DNA from: Rhodospirillum sp.
GTDB lineage: Bacteria > Pseudomonadota > Alphaproteobacteria > Dongiales > Dongiaceae
NCBI GenBank assembly: GCA_013822765.1
Contig: PNKY01000003.1
Location: 186,001 to 250,000 of the forward strand
Reading direction: 5' to 3'
Length of the DNA stretch: 64,000 nt
Shown here: positions 26,883-35,203 of the stretch, piece by piece
Layout: each line of letters begins with the position of its first letter
Numbering within the stretch: the first letter of the stretch is position 1
Notes under the pieces: generated by a model
The model's input: the letters and a program-made list of their open reading frames with translations, nothing else
What the model was told of the DNA's origin: nothing
Database searches by the model: none
Translations under genes and position numbers: made by a program

Positions 26883-27953
26883 TTACTGGCAGGTCGGCTT
26901 CTTGTCCGGCGCGTTCTTGTACACTTCGTCGATGTCGAGCCAGTGCTTGTGCGAGCAGGCGAACTCCGGCATCTCCTTCCCGCTCACCAGGTAGATCGGC
27001 GTCTTCACCCACGGGATATCGGCGGCATTGTTGTTGATCTTGTCGGTCGCGCCGATGTCCTTGCACTGGGCCATTGCGATCGCGGCATTGGCGCCCGCCA
27101 CCGCCATCTCGTCCGGCGCCGGCCAGACGCTGCCGAACATGCGCCCTTCGACGATCGCTTGCGCGGCCGCCAGCTCCATGTCCTGCCCGGTGACCGGGAT
27201 CGAGCCGGGCGCGATGCCGGCGCCGTCGATCGCCTGCAGGACGCCGACCGACATGCCGTCGTAGGAGACCAGGAAGGCGTCGATCTTGTTGTCGTTCTGG
27301 GTCAGCGCGTTCTCGGCATGAGCCTGCGCCGCCTCGGTCTTCCAGCCGGAGGAGAACTGGTCGAGCACGATCTTGATGTCGCCCTTCTCCGCCAGCGCAT
27401 CGAGCACCGAGTGATAGCCCTCCTGCATCTGGGTCGAGCCGGTCTGGCCCGGATCGCCGCCGATCAGCGCGTAGTTGCCCTTCGGCACCAGAGCGCTGAC
27501 CGCGCGCGCGGCCGAGGCGCCGCCCTCGCGCGGGTCGCGGCCGATGAAGGCGGTCTGCTTGGCGCCGAGGATGAGGTCGTCATACGAGGCGAGCGGGACC
27601 TTGGCCTCGATCGCCATCTCGGCGATCTGGGCGGCGACGTTGAAGTCGACCGGCTGGATCACGATGGCGTCGACGCCCTGGGTGATGACGTTCTCCGCCT
27701 GGGCGACCTGCTTGGCGGCGTCGTGGTCGGCCGACTGCACCAGCACCTCGTAGCCCGCCGCCTCCGCCGTCTTCACGAAGAACGGCACGTCGGCATTGAG
27801 GTATCGGAACGCCTTCTGGTGCTTGAGCATGAAGGCGATCTTCTTGGTGGTGCCCGGCTTGCAGCTGTCGTCGGCGCTGGCCGGCGCCGCAAGCCACGAA
27901 CCTGCCGCCAGCGCGAGCACAGCGACCGCGCCGAGGCCTAGACGTCTGATCAT
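26883..27953 (-). CDS. Sugar-binding periplasmic protein of ABC transporter (XylF-like)
   Basis: A 356-residue exported protein with signal peptide (residues ~1-27, AAPASA). The Peripla_BP_4 fold is shown by KIAFMLKHQKAFRYLNADVP, VLVQSADHDAAKQVAQAENVI and GVDAIVIQPVDFN, which resemble the D-xylose binder. The sugar is not certain. It is the first gene of the operon and directly faces a LacI regulator, with a candidate operator 57-70 bases before its start. Confidence 0.9.
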   Translation of the reverse strand: MIRRLGLGAVAVLALAAGSWLAAPASADDSCKPGTTKKIAFMLKHQKAFRYLNADVPFFVKTAEAAGYEVLVQSADHDAAKQVAQAENVITQGVDAIVIQPVDFNVAAQIAEMAIEAKVPLASYDDLILGAKQTAFIGRDPREGGASAARAVSALVPKGNYALIGGDPGQTGSTQMQEGYHSVLDALAEKGDIKIVLDQFSSGWKTEAAQAHAENALTQNDNKIDAFLVSYDGMSVGVLQAIDGAGIAPGSIPVTGQDMELAAAQAIVEGRMFGSVWPAPDEMAVAGANAAIAMAQCKDIGATDKINNNAADIPWVKTPIYLVSGKEMPEFACSHKHWLDIDEVYKNAPDKKPTCQ

Positions 27954-28009
27954 GATTTCCTCCCGGTTTTTGACGAGCGTCGATTTTTCTCGACGTTCAT
28001 GGTAACGTT

Positions 28010-28023
28010 AACTAGCACTAACA
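28010..28023. promoter_or_regulatory. Candidate LacI-family operator 1
   Basis: ACTAGCACTAACA lies on the side of the sugar-binding protein gene and matches 10 of 14 positions of the common LacI/GalR palindrome TGTTAGCGCTAACA. Its place in the divergent promoter region suits repression of the transporter operon. Confidence 0.5.
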
Positions 28024-28080
28024 TATGAGTCAATGGCGCTTGAAATGGCCGATATATGGGCTTGCGCGGCCTGCAGATGA

Positions 28081-28116
28081 TGTTACAAGTCACATGACAT
28101 TATGTTAGATGTAACA
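28081..28116. promoter_or_regulatory. Candidate LacI-family operator 2 and larger inverted repeat
   Basis: TGTTAGATGTAACA at 28103-28116 is TGTTA-N4-TAACA, symmetric in its outer five bases, and ends 11 bases before the lacI-type start. A wider inverted repeat, TGTTACA at 28081-28087 with TGTAACA at 28110-28116, shares its right half. Both fit autoregulation by the adjacent repressor. Confidence 0.5.
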
Positions 28117-28127
28117 GAGAGGTTGGG

Positions 28128-29162
28128 ATGGCGGTGACGTTGCGGGATGTGGCGAGCCGGGCCGGCGTGTCGGCCATGACGGTCTCGCGCGTCGTCAATG
28201 GCGGCGGCGGCGTCGATCCCGAGACCCAGCGCAAGGTGGAGGACGCCATCCTGGCGCTCGACTACGTGCCGAACCGCCTCGCGCGCGGTCTCATCTCGCA
28301 CAAATCGAAGACCATCGGGCTGATCGTGCCGGACGTGGTGAACCCGTTCTTCGCACCGGTGGTGCGCGGGGCCGAGACCACCGCGCGTAAGGCCGGCTAT
28401 CGCGTCCTGCTGTGCAACAGCGAAGCCGACCTTCGGCTCGAGCGCGAATATATCGAGGACCTGATCGCGCACCGGATCGAGGGCTTGCTGATCGCGCCGG
28501 CGACCGACCGCTCGCGCGTCAGCCTACTGGCGCTGCAGAAGAGCGGGTTCCCGATCGTGCTGCTCGACCGCTCGCTGCCGGACTTCGATTGCGATTCGGT
28601 GGTGAGCGACAGCGTCGCCGGCGCGCGCAAGCTGGTCGAGCATCTGATCAAGATCGGGCACCGGCGCATCGCGCACTTCACGGAATCAGACGATGTCTCG
28701 ACCGGCCGCGACCGGCTCGAAGGCTATCGCCAGGCCTTGGAGGCGGCGCGCATTCCCTATTCCGAGGAGCTGGTGTTCCGCACCACCGTCGACCGCATCG
28801 GCGGCTACCGCGCGGCGCAGCATCTGCTGGCGCTCGATCCGCTGCCGACCGCGATCTTCACCGTCAACAACATGACGGCGGTCGGCGCCATGCAGGCGCT
28901 GCGCGAGCGCGGGCTCGCGGTGCCGAAGGACATCGGCCTGGTCTGCTACGACGATGTCGAGCACCTGGCGGTGCTGTCGCCCTTCATGACCGTGGTCGAC
29001 CAGCCGGCGGAGACTTTCGGCAGCCTGGGCGCGCAGCTGCTGTTCGAGCGCATCGCCGACAAGGCCGGCGAGCGCAGCCGCCGCATCGTGCTGCAGGCCG
29101 ACCTGATCGTACGGGAATCCTGCTGCGCCAGGACCGGCATACCGGGACGGGCGGCGCATTGA
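28128..29162 (+). CDS. LacI family transcriptional regulator
   Basis: A 344-residue repressor. The N-terminal helix-turn-helix reads VTLRDVASRAGVSAMTVSRVV with the hinge helix DYVPNRLARGL, then a periplasmic-binding-protein-like effector domain (TIGLIVPDVVNPFF to YDDVEHLAVLSPF). It is divergent from the XylF-like transporter operon, so it most likely represses it and is relieved by the transported sugar or a derivative. GAGAGG precedes the ATG at 28128. Confidence 0.92.
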   Translation: MAVTLRDVASRAGVSAMTVSRVVNGGGGVDPETQRKVEDAILALDYVPNRLARGLISHKSKTIGLIVPDVVNPFFAPVVRGAETTARKAGYRVLLCNSEADLRLEREYIEDLIAHRIEGLLIAPATDRSRVSLLALQKSGFPIVLLDRSLPDFDCDSVVSDSVAGARKLVEHLIKIGHRRIAHFTESDDVSTGRDRLEGYRQALEAARIPYSEELVFRTTVDRIGGYRAAQHLLALDPLPTAIFTVNNMTAVGAMQALRERGLAVPKDIGLVCYDDVEHLAVLSPFMTVVDQPAETFGSLGAQLLFERIADKAGERSRRIVLQADLIVRESCCARTGIPGRAAH

Positions 29163-29220
29163 CGGCCGCGCGCCAACCGGGTCAAGTGTCGCCAGCACGA
29201 ACACTCAGTGGAATAGCGCG

Positions 29221-29646
29221 ATGGCAATTGTCTACGTGGCGAGCAGCAAAGGGCTGGCCAATTGGGGCGCCGATCACGGCCTCACCAAGCATTGCTACAA
29301 GATCGGCGTGACCGACGGCACGGCCGAGGCCGCGGTCGAGGAGCTGAACGCCGGCGAGCATGCCGGGCATACCGATTGGAAGCTGGCGAAGCAGGTCGAG
29401 ACAGACGAGGACGAAGCGGCGATCCTGGCGCGGGTGGGCGCCAAGGAGAAGCTGGTCGATCCCAACTACTATCCGGGCATCAAAAAGGCGCCCGGCATCT
29501 TCAAGGTGAAGCTGGCGACCGTCGAGAGCCGGCTGCTGATGGAGCAGACCCTGCGCGGCGAGAACCCGCACGTCGTCAAGGTGAAGACCGCCGACATCGT
29601 CGATCACCTCGTCAAGCTGGCGACGGTGAAGAACCCTCAGTGGTAG
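29221..29646 (+). CDS. Uncharacterised small protein, possible diverged GIY-YIG/T5orf172-like fold
   Basis: A 141-residue soluble protein with no signal peptide. It starts MAIVYVASSKGLANWG and then has CYKIGVTDGTAEAAVEELNAG, which resembles the Y-V...KIG-T core of GIY-YIG-like T5orf172 proteins, but the catalytic Arg/Glu pattern is not obvious. The C-terminal half is helical (ESRLLMEQTLRGENPH). I do not recognise a named family with certainty. It is downstream of lacI on the same strand, 58 bases away. Confidence 0.55.
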   Translation: MAIVYVASSKGLANWGADHGLTKHCYKIGVTDGTAEAAVEELNAGEHAGHTDWKLAKQVETDEDEAAILARVGAKEKLVDPNYYPGIKKAPGIFKVKLATVESRLLMEQTLRGENPHVVKVKTADIVDHLVKLATVKNPQW

Positions 29647-29687
29647 CGACCGCTACCAGATTGCACTCGGTTTGATCTCGCTCTCAA

Positions 29688-29720
29688 CCGTCATGGTCGT
29701 GCCAAGCACGACCATGACGG
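29688..29720. repeat. Palindromic repeat element, type B (single hairpin)
   Basis: A near-perfect 33-base palindrome: CCGTCATGGTCGTGC and GCACGACCATGACGG around a 3-base centre. It is the same unit as the right arm at 15983-16012 and lies between two convergent genes, where it may also terminate transcription from both sides. Confidence 0.75.
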
Positions 29721-29741
29721 AGAGTTGTCGAGTGTGGCGCG

Positions 29742-30716
29742 TTACGCCGTCCAGTCGACCGGCACGTCGAAATCCACGATCGGTCCCTTGGGCACGATGC
29801 CGGTCGGATTGATCCAGCGGTGGCTCTGGAAGTAGTGGCCCTTGATGTGGTCGAAGTTCATCGTCGGCCGCACCGCCGGGTGCTGGTAGAGCCGGCGCGT
29901 GTAGCGCCAGAGCGCTGGGTAATCCACCAGGCGCTTCAGGTTGCACTTGAAGTGGGTGTGGTAGACCGGATCGAAGCGCAGCAGCGTAGTGAACAGGCGC
30001 CAATCCGCTTCGGTCAGGCGATTGCCGACGAGATACTCGGCTCGTGACAGCTTCTCTTCCAGCCAGTCCAGCGTCTCGAACACCGGCACCACGGCCTCGT
30101 CATAAGCTTCCTGGCTGCCGGCGAAGCCGGCCTTGTAGACGCCGTTGTTGAGGGTGTCGTAGACGCGCTTGTTGACGGCGTCGATCTCGGCACGCAGCGC
30201 CTCGGGATAATAGTCGCCGGGCGTCGCGCCGATGCCGTCGAACGCGTTGTTCAGCATGCGGATGATGTCGGCGGATTCGTTGCTCACGATGCGGGACGTC
30301 TTCTTGTCCCACAGCACTGGCACGGTGACGCGGCCGCTGTAGCCTGGCTCACTCTTGGCATAGAGTTCGTACAGATAGCGCGCGTCGTTCACCGTGTCTG
30401 GGACGACGCCGGGCGCGGGGTCGAAGGTCCAGCCGTTCTCCAGCATCAGCCAGTGCGTGACGGAGAGGCCGATCATGTCCTGCAGGCCCTTGAGCTCGCG
30501 GAAGATGGCGGCGCGATGGGCCCACGGGCAGGCGCGCGCGATGTAGAGGTGATAGCGCCCGGCCTCCGCCTTGAAGCCGCCGCGGCCGGTCGGGCCTGGG
30601 CTGCCGTCCGGCGTGATCCAGTTGCGCAGGATGGAGTCCGGCCGCTGCATGCGGCCCTTGGAATCGGCCCATTTTCCGGCGTCCGATTGCCATTTGCCCT
30701 CGACCAGCAAGCCCAT
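29742..30716 (-). CDS. Glutathionyl-hydroquinone reductase-type glutathione S-transferase
   Basis: Xi-class GST (YqjG/ECM4 type), 324 residues, which reduces glutathionyl-hydroquinones. The catalytic cysteine is Cys63 in ARACPWAHRAAIF. The substrate-side segment SVTHWLMLENGWTFDP and VPVLWDKKTSRIVSNESADIIRML (landmarks only) are characteristic. I chose ATG 30716 because GGAGGA sits just upstream; a GTG four codons earlier overlaps that site. It is monocistronic in appearance. Confidence 0.93.
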   Translation of the reverse strand: MGLLVEGKWQSDAGKWADSKGRMQRPDSILRNWITPDGSPGPTGRGGFKAEAGRYHLYIARACPWAHRAAIFRELKGLQDMIGLSVTHWLMLENGWTFDPAPGVVPDTVNDARYLYELYAKSEPGYSGRVTVPVLWDKKTSRIVSNESADIIRMLNNAFDGIGATPGDYYPEALRAEIDAVNKRVYDTLNNGVYKAGFAGSQEAYDEAVVPVFETLDWLEEKLSRAEYLVGNRLTEADWRLFTTLLRFDPVYHTHFKCNLKRLVDYPALWRYTRRLYQHPAVRPTMNFDHIKGHYFQSHRWINPTGIVPKGPIVDFDVPVDWTA

Positions 30717-30799
30717 CCGATCCTCCACGGTTCCTGCTCCCTAGATGGGGAGCGGGACAGGCGCGATTAGTATCGGAACTGGAAACAATCCGTCGCGGC

Positions 30800-31678
30800 T
30801 CAGGTTGCGAGCGCGTAGTCCCGGTCAGGCAGCCCGATGATGTCGAGGTCGCAGGCCATCAGGCAGCCGGACCACGGCGCCTCGGCCAGCTGCTGCGGCG
30901 TCATGTCGAGGGACGCGCTGGTGATGTAGAGCCGCTTCATGTCCGGGCCGCCGAAGGCGATGGAGGTGGGCTTTGGCACCGGCACCGTGAGCACGCGGTC
31001 GATGCGGCCGTCGGGGTCGTAGCGCGTGATGCGCCAGCCGTCCCAGTGGGCGTTCCACAGGAAGCCTTCGGCATCGACCGTCATGCCGTCGGGATAGCCA
31101 TCCTCCGGCTTGACCCTGGCGAAGCTCTGGCGCGGCCCGACCTCGCCGCTCGCGGGATCGATGTCGTAACACCAGATCTCGTATGCGTAGGAATCGGTAA
31201 AATAGGCGCGCGTGCCGTCGAGGCTGAAGGCCGGGCCATTGGAGCAGATGAAACCGCTGTCGATCTTGCGCGCATCGGCCTTGGCGTCGAACACCCAGAG
31301 GCTGCCGTTGGCGTCGGTGTCCTTGGTGTCGGCGCCGCCGGACCACAGGCGGCCACGCCGGTCGACCTTGGCATCGTTGAAGCAATTGAGCGGCTGCTCG
31401 GCATCCGGATGCGCGAGGGCGCGGCGCTGTCCGCTTTCGATGAGATGGAGGCCGCTGCGATCTGCCGCGACCATGCGGCCGTCGGTGGTGAAGACCATGG
31501 CGCCGAGGCGATCGCCAAGCTGGACCGGCAGCGTCTCGTTGCGGCCGGTGGCGCAGTCGTAGCGGAAGATCGCAGGGGCGCGCAGGTCGATCCAGTAGAC
31601 CGCGTTCTCGCGCGGCCGCCAGGTCGGCCCCTCGCCCAGGATCGCGCGATGCGCGTGCAGCCGAATGATGTCGGTCAT
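30800..31678 (-). CDS. SMP-30/gluconolactonase/LRE family protein
   Basis: A 292-residue six-bladed beta-propeller sugar lactonase. Metal-site residues are visible: Glu in LGEGPTWRP near the N-terminus, Asn in FICSNGPAFSLDG and Asp in GYPDGMTVDAEGFLW. It hydrolyses an aldonolactone to the acid in oxidative sugar breakdown; the specific sugar is not readable. It lies one ribosome-site distance upstream of the GST gene, 83 bases away, and need not be co-transcribed. Confidence 0.88.
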   Translation of the reverse strand: MTDIIRLHAHRAILGEGPTWRPRENAVYWIDLRAPAIFRYDCATGRNETLPVQLGDRLGAMVFTTDGRMVAADRSGLHLIESGQRRALAHPDAEQPLNCFNDAKVDRRGRLWSGGADTKDTDANGSLWVFDAKADARKIDSGFICSNGPAFSLDGTRAYFTDSYAYEIWCYDIDPASGEVGPRQSFARVKPEDGYPDGMTVDAEGFLWNAHWDGWRITRYDPDGRIDRVLTVPVPKPTSIAFGGPDMKRLYITSASLDMTPQQLAEAPWSGCLMACDLDIIGLPDRDYALAT

Positions 31679-31743
31679 GAGTTCCCCCTTCTGCTGTCTG
31701 AGAAGGCTAGGCGCTCAGTGGAACGTGCGCAACCAAGTGCGCG

Positions 31744-33348
31744 TCAGGAAGCAGTGGCCGCCGCGATCCGGTCCGCCGGCAGCAGGATGCGGGCGACCGT
31801 GCCCTTGCCCAGCACACTCTCCAGGACCAGGGTCCCACCGTGGAGCTCGCAGATGCTCTTGGTGATGGCGAGGCCAAGGCCGGCGCCCTCGTGCTTGCGG
31901 GCGAGCCAGTTCTCCACCTGCACGAACGGCTTCATCACCCGCTCGAGATCGGCCCCGGCGATGCCGATGCCGGTGTCGGTGACCGTCACGGTCATGCCAT
32001 TGTCCGACCATCCGGCCGAGATCTCGACCGAACCACCGGCGGGCGTGAACTTGATGGCGTTGGTGAGCAGGTTCAGCACCGCCTGTTTGATCCGGCGCGC
32101 ATCGCCGCGCAGCAGCGGCGGGTCGCAGGACGCCGCCTGGGTCAGCTTGACGCCTTTGGCGGCCGCCTTGGAGCGCAGCAGCGCGACGCTGCTCTCCGCG
32201 ATCTTGTCAATCTGCACCAGGGATTCATCGAGCTTCATCTCGCCGGAATCGATCAGGCTGAGGTCCAGCAGCTCGTTGATGATGGCGAGCAGGAAGGTGC
32301 CGCTGCCGTGGATATCGGCGGCATAGTCCTTGTAGCCCGGCGTGCCGAGCGGCCCCATCATCTCCGCCTTCATGACCTCGGAGAAGCCGATGATGGCATT
32401 GAGCGGCGTGCGCAGCTCATGGCTCATGGTGGCGAGGAACTGGGTCTTGGCGCGGCTCGCGAGATCGGCGCGCAGGTAGGCCGCGCTCATCTGCAGCTCG
32501 CGCTGTCGTTGCTCGGTGATGTCCTGCACGATTCCGAACGCGGCGATGCGCTGGCCCGCTTGATCGAACTCGTTGAGGGCATGCTCGACCACCCAGCGAA
32601 CGCTGCCGTCCGGCCGGATGATGCGGTAGGTGACGGAAATTTCGCCCTGTCGATTCTGGATCCCGTCAACCAGGGTCGAACGCACGTGATCGCGATCGTC
32701 CGGGTGCACCAGCCGCCCCATGTAGTCGGCGTTGGCGATCGTCAACCCGCTTGGCGGCAGCCCGAACAAGTCGGCCGCGGTGTTGGAGTAGGTGAGCCGA
32801 TGCTTCTCCCAGTCGCCGTCCGGGCTGAGCGCGATGCTCCAGTGCGCGAGCTTCGCGATGCGTTCGGCGTGGCGGTAGCGCGACTCGCTTTTCCTGAGCG
32901 CGCGCTCCAGCGCCTTCTCCTCGTCGATCACGATCATCAGGCCGCGCACGATCTCGCGGCCGGCAGCGTTGGTCACGAACGCGATGATGTCGCGGACCCA
33001 GATCTGCTGTCCGGATTTCGCGAGCACCCGATATTCGAGATTGTGGTCGCGGCGGCGCTGGAGGTGCCATTCGTATTTCTGCACCTGGGCGTCGCGATCG
33101 TCGGGATGGATCGCGCGCACCCAGGCGCCGGTCGCCATCCACTCTTCCACCGTGTAGCCGGCCAGGGTTTCGATCTGCGGACCGACATAGGTGATACTGT
33201 CGGTCTCCGGGTCGCCTTCCCACGGCACCGCGCGCAGCGTCTCGGCGAGCGCCCGGTACCGCTCCTCGGTCAGATGCGGTTGAACGTCCGCCGTGCGTTC
33301 CACGCGCGGCGCCACGCCTTCTCCGAGCTGCTCAAGCCGAAGTTTCAT
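31744..33348 (-). CDS. PAS-domain sensor histidine kinase (soluble)
   Basis: A 534-residue cytoplasmic kinase without transmembrane helices. Two PAS/PAC modules come first (YTVEEWMATGAWVRAIHPDD with EYRVLAKSGQQIWVRDI; then GRLVHPDDRDHVRS with YRIIRPDGSVRWV). The HisKA box is FLATMSHELRTPLNAIIGFS at about residue 310 and the HATPase has LLTNAIKF, TDTGIGI and GAGLGLAITKS. No response regulator is adjacent. I used ATG 33348; a GTG codon sits directly before it. Confidence 0.9.
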   Translation of the reverse strand: MKLRLEQLGEGVAPRVERTADVQPHLTEERYRALAETLRAVPWEGDPETDSITYVGPQIETLAGYTVEEWMATGAWVRAIHPDDRDAQVQKYEWHLQRRRDHNLEYRVLAKSGQQIWVRDIIAFVTNAAGREIVRGLMIVIDEEKALERALRKSESRYRHAERIAKLAHWSIALSPDGDWEKHRLTYSNTAADLFGLPPSGLTIANADYMGRLVHPDDRDHVRSTLVDGIQNRQGEISVTYRIIRPDGSVRWVVEHALNEFDQAGQRIAAFGIVQDITEQRQRELQMSAAYLRADLASRAKTQFLATMSHELRTPLNAIIGFSEVMKAEMMGPLGTPGYKDYAADIHGSGTFLLAIINELLDLSLIDSGEMKLDESLVQIDKIAESSVALLRSKAAAKGVKLTQAASCDPPLLRGDARRIKQAVLNLLTNAIKFTPAGGSVEISAGWSDNGMTVTVTDTGIGIAGADLERVMKPFVQVENWLARKHEGAGLGLAITKSICELHGGTLVLESVLGKGTVARILLPADRIAAATAS

Positions 33349-33483
33349 CACGGTTTATGATCCGGTGTTCCGTACTGCTGTCAAGTTCGGGGACAGCATA
33401 GGCGGGCGATGGTGTACGAAATATCAACGGCTGGTGGTGGGGCCACGGCCGACGGATGTAGTCCTAGCCGACGGCGGGCTGTT

Positions 33484-34401
33484 TCAGCTTGCGGCCTGGA
33501 GCTGACCCTTGGACGCCGCGGACAGCGCTGGCCATTTGAACTTGTCGACCGCCTTGATGAAGGCCGCGACCGCGGGGGAAAAACGGCGGCCGGCGACGGT
33601 GAGGATGTGGATGGTGCGGGTGACTTCGGGTTCCACGATCGGTCGGGTGACGATGCCGGGGATGACCGGCGTGAATTCCGGGATGAAGCAGATGCCCATG
33701 CCGGCCAGCACCATGGACTGGATCCAGTCCTCGCGCTCCGACTGGTAGACGTCCTGCACCTTGATCATGCGTTCCTGCAGGATGCCGTCGAGGTAGCCGA
33801 TATACTCGCAGTTGGCGCGCGTCAGGTACGCTTCGCCGGCGATGTCCGCCATCGGCACAGCCTCCATCTGCTCGAACCGATGGCCGGGCGCGCACGCGAT
33901 CATGAAGCGCTCTTCGTACAGCGGATGGAGATCGAGGCGATCGTGCGCCTCCGCCGGCTGGGTCATGATGGCGACATCGAGCTCGCCCGCCATCAGCGAG
34001 TTCGCCAGGCGCCGCGGCACCGATTCCATCAGCGAGACCTCTATGCCCGGATGATCGCGCCCGAAGCCGGCGAGGAAACCGATGAAGCGCATCGGGCCGA
34101 TGGTGCACATGACGCCGAGCTTCAGCGGTGCATCCTTCAACTGCAGGAAGCTCTTGGCCGTGGTCTTGGCCTTTTCGCTCTGCGCCAGGATGGCTTCGAG
34201 CTGCGGGCGCACCAGGTGGCCGAGATCCGTCATGTGGGTGTATTTGCGCTCGCGCCGGAACAGCAGGCCGCCCAGCTCCTCCTCCAGCTTCTGCACCGCG
34301 CGGGTCAGGGCCGGCTGGGTGACGTTGCACGTCTCCGCCGCGCGCGTGAAGTTGAGGCAGTCGCAGACGGCCAGGAAGTAGCGGATCTGGTGCATTTCCA
34401 T
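33484..34401 (-). CDS. LysR family transcriptional regulator
   Basis: A 305-residue regulator. The helix-turn-helix is MHQIRYFLAVCDCLNFTRAAE with VTQPALTRAVQKLEEELGG, followed by the effector-binding domain (LKLGVMCTIGPMRFIGF to ILTVAGRRFSPAVAAF). The effector is unknown. It is divergent from the chimeric ORF at 34634, and a CGTTACC-N9-GGTAACG palindrome sits between them. The ATG at 34401 places the HTH at the usual distance from the N-terminus. Confidence 0.92.
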   Translation of the reverse strand: MEMHQIRYFLAVCDCLNFTRAAETCNVTQPALTRAVQKLEEELGGLLFRRERKYTHMTDLGHLVRPQLEAILAQSEKAKTTAKSFLQLKDAPLKLGVMCTIGPMRFIGFLAGFGRDHPGIEVSLMESVPRRLANSLMAGELDVAIMTQPAEAHDRLDLHPLYEERFMIACAPGHRFEQMEAVPMADIAGEAYLTRANCEYIGYLDGILQERMIKVQDVYQSEREDWIQSMVLAGMGICFIPEFTPVIPGIVTRPIVEPEVTRTIHILTVAGRRFSPAVAAFIKAVDKFKWPALSAASKGQLQAAS

Positions 34402-34475
34402 GGAGGCAAGGCTCCTTGTTTCCCCGAACCAACCATAACCGATCGGCATGGCCGGGGGCGATGCCCAGGATGCAT

Positions 34476-34498
34476 CGTTACCATAGGACCCGGTAACG
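34476..34498. promoter_or_regulatory. Candidate LysR-type binding palindrome
   Basis: CGTTACC-N9-GGTAACG is a perfect 7+7 inverted repeat 75 bases before the LysR start and 136 bases before the divergent ORF. Size and symmetry suit a LysR recognition site. Confidence 0.5.
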
Positions 34499-34633
34499 CC
34501 CTCCCCGGACGCGATGCCGGGCCAACATCAAACGCATAGAACACCAGCATTTTCCCGATTGCCCGGTATCGGCGATGGTCTCGGCGTGCGGCGCCGCTGG
34601 TGCGCTCGCTTTCAGCCACTGAGGAGTGTCACC

Positions 34634-35203
34634 ATGTTCACCAAGTTCCTGCGGTCATGGCGCAAGGTTGCCATCGCGGCCATCGTCAGCGCCGCCGGCA
34701 TCGCCACGGTCTCCACCGCCATGGCGGGCGAGTGCCCCGCCGACAAGATCGTTGCCGACGGCAAGGGCCAGCCGATGGGCGCGACCGCGCCCAAGGACGT
34801 GACCGATACCGTCCTGGCCGCGATCGATCTCTCCAATGAGAATGTGAAGGCCGACGACCATCAGTTCCGCATGCGCCAGCTGGTGATCCAGCCCGGCGGC
34901 ATCGAACTGGCGGCGCGCCTGCACAAGGATATGGCAAAGGATCCGATGGTGGCTGAGCTGGCATCCTACGGGTGCGGGACCACCATGCATCTGGTGCGCC
35001 TGCTGGCGCCGCGCCTCGACCTCGACGATCACACCAAGGACATCGACTTCAGCGCCGAGGGCATCAGCGCGCGGTGGGAAGCCGGCTACGACTATGCCCG
35101 GCGCGCCATCAACCGGCAGCCCTGGGACTGCGAGGTGGATGCGCTGAGCGGCGTGCTGATCCATGACGTGAATGACGGAACAACGGTGACGGAACATGCT
35201 TGA
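34634..35203 (+). pseudogene. In-frame chimera: exported cupin N-terminus joined to patatin-like phospholipase (DUF3734) C-terminus
   Basis: The 189-residue frame is open, with GAGGAG seven bases before the ATG. Residues 1-32 are a signal peptide, and residues 33-89 (ECPADKIVADGKGQ, DVTDTVLAAIDL, FRMRQLVIQPGG) follow the N-terminal half of small exported cupins. In those the PGG is followed by the metal-binding histidines; here it runs into IELAARLHKDMAKD. From there on (YGCGTTMHLVRLLAPRL, DDHTKDIDFSAEGISARWEA) the sequence matches the C-terminus of patatin-like phospholipases that often precede 3-hydroxybutyrate dehydrogenase genes. Neither half keeps its active site. The simplest reading is a deletion that fused two neighbouring genes, with the junction near 34895-34905. 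Family matches are from memory. Confidence 0.72.
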
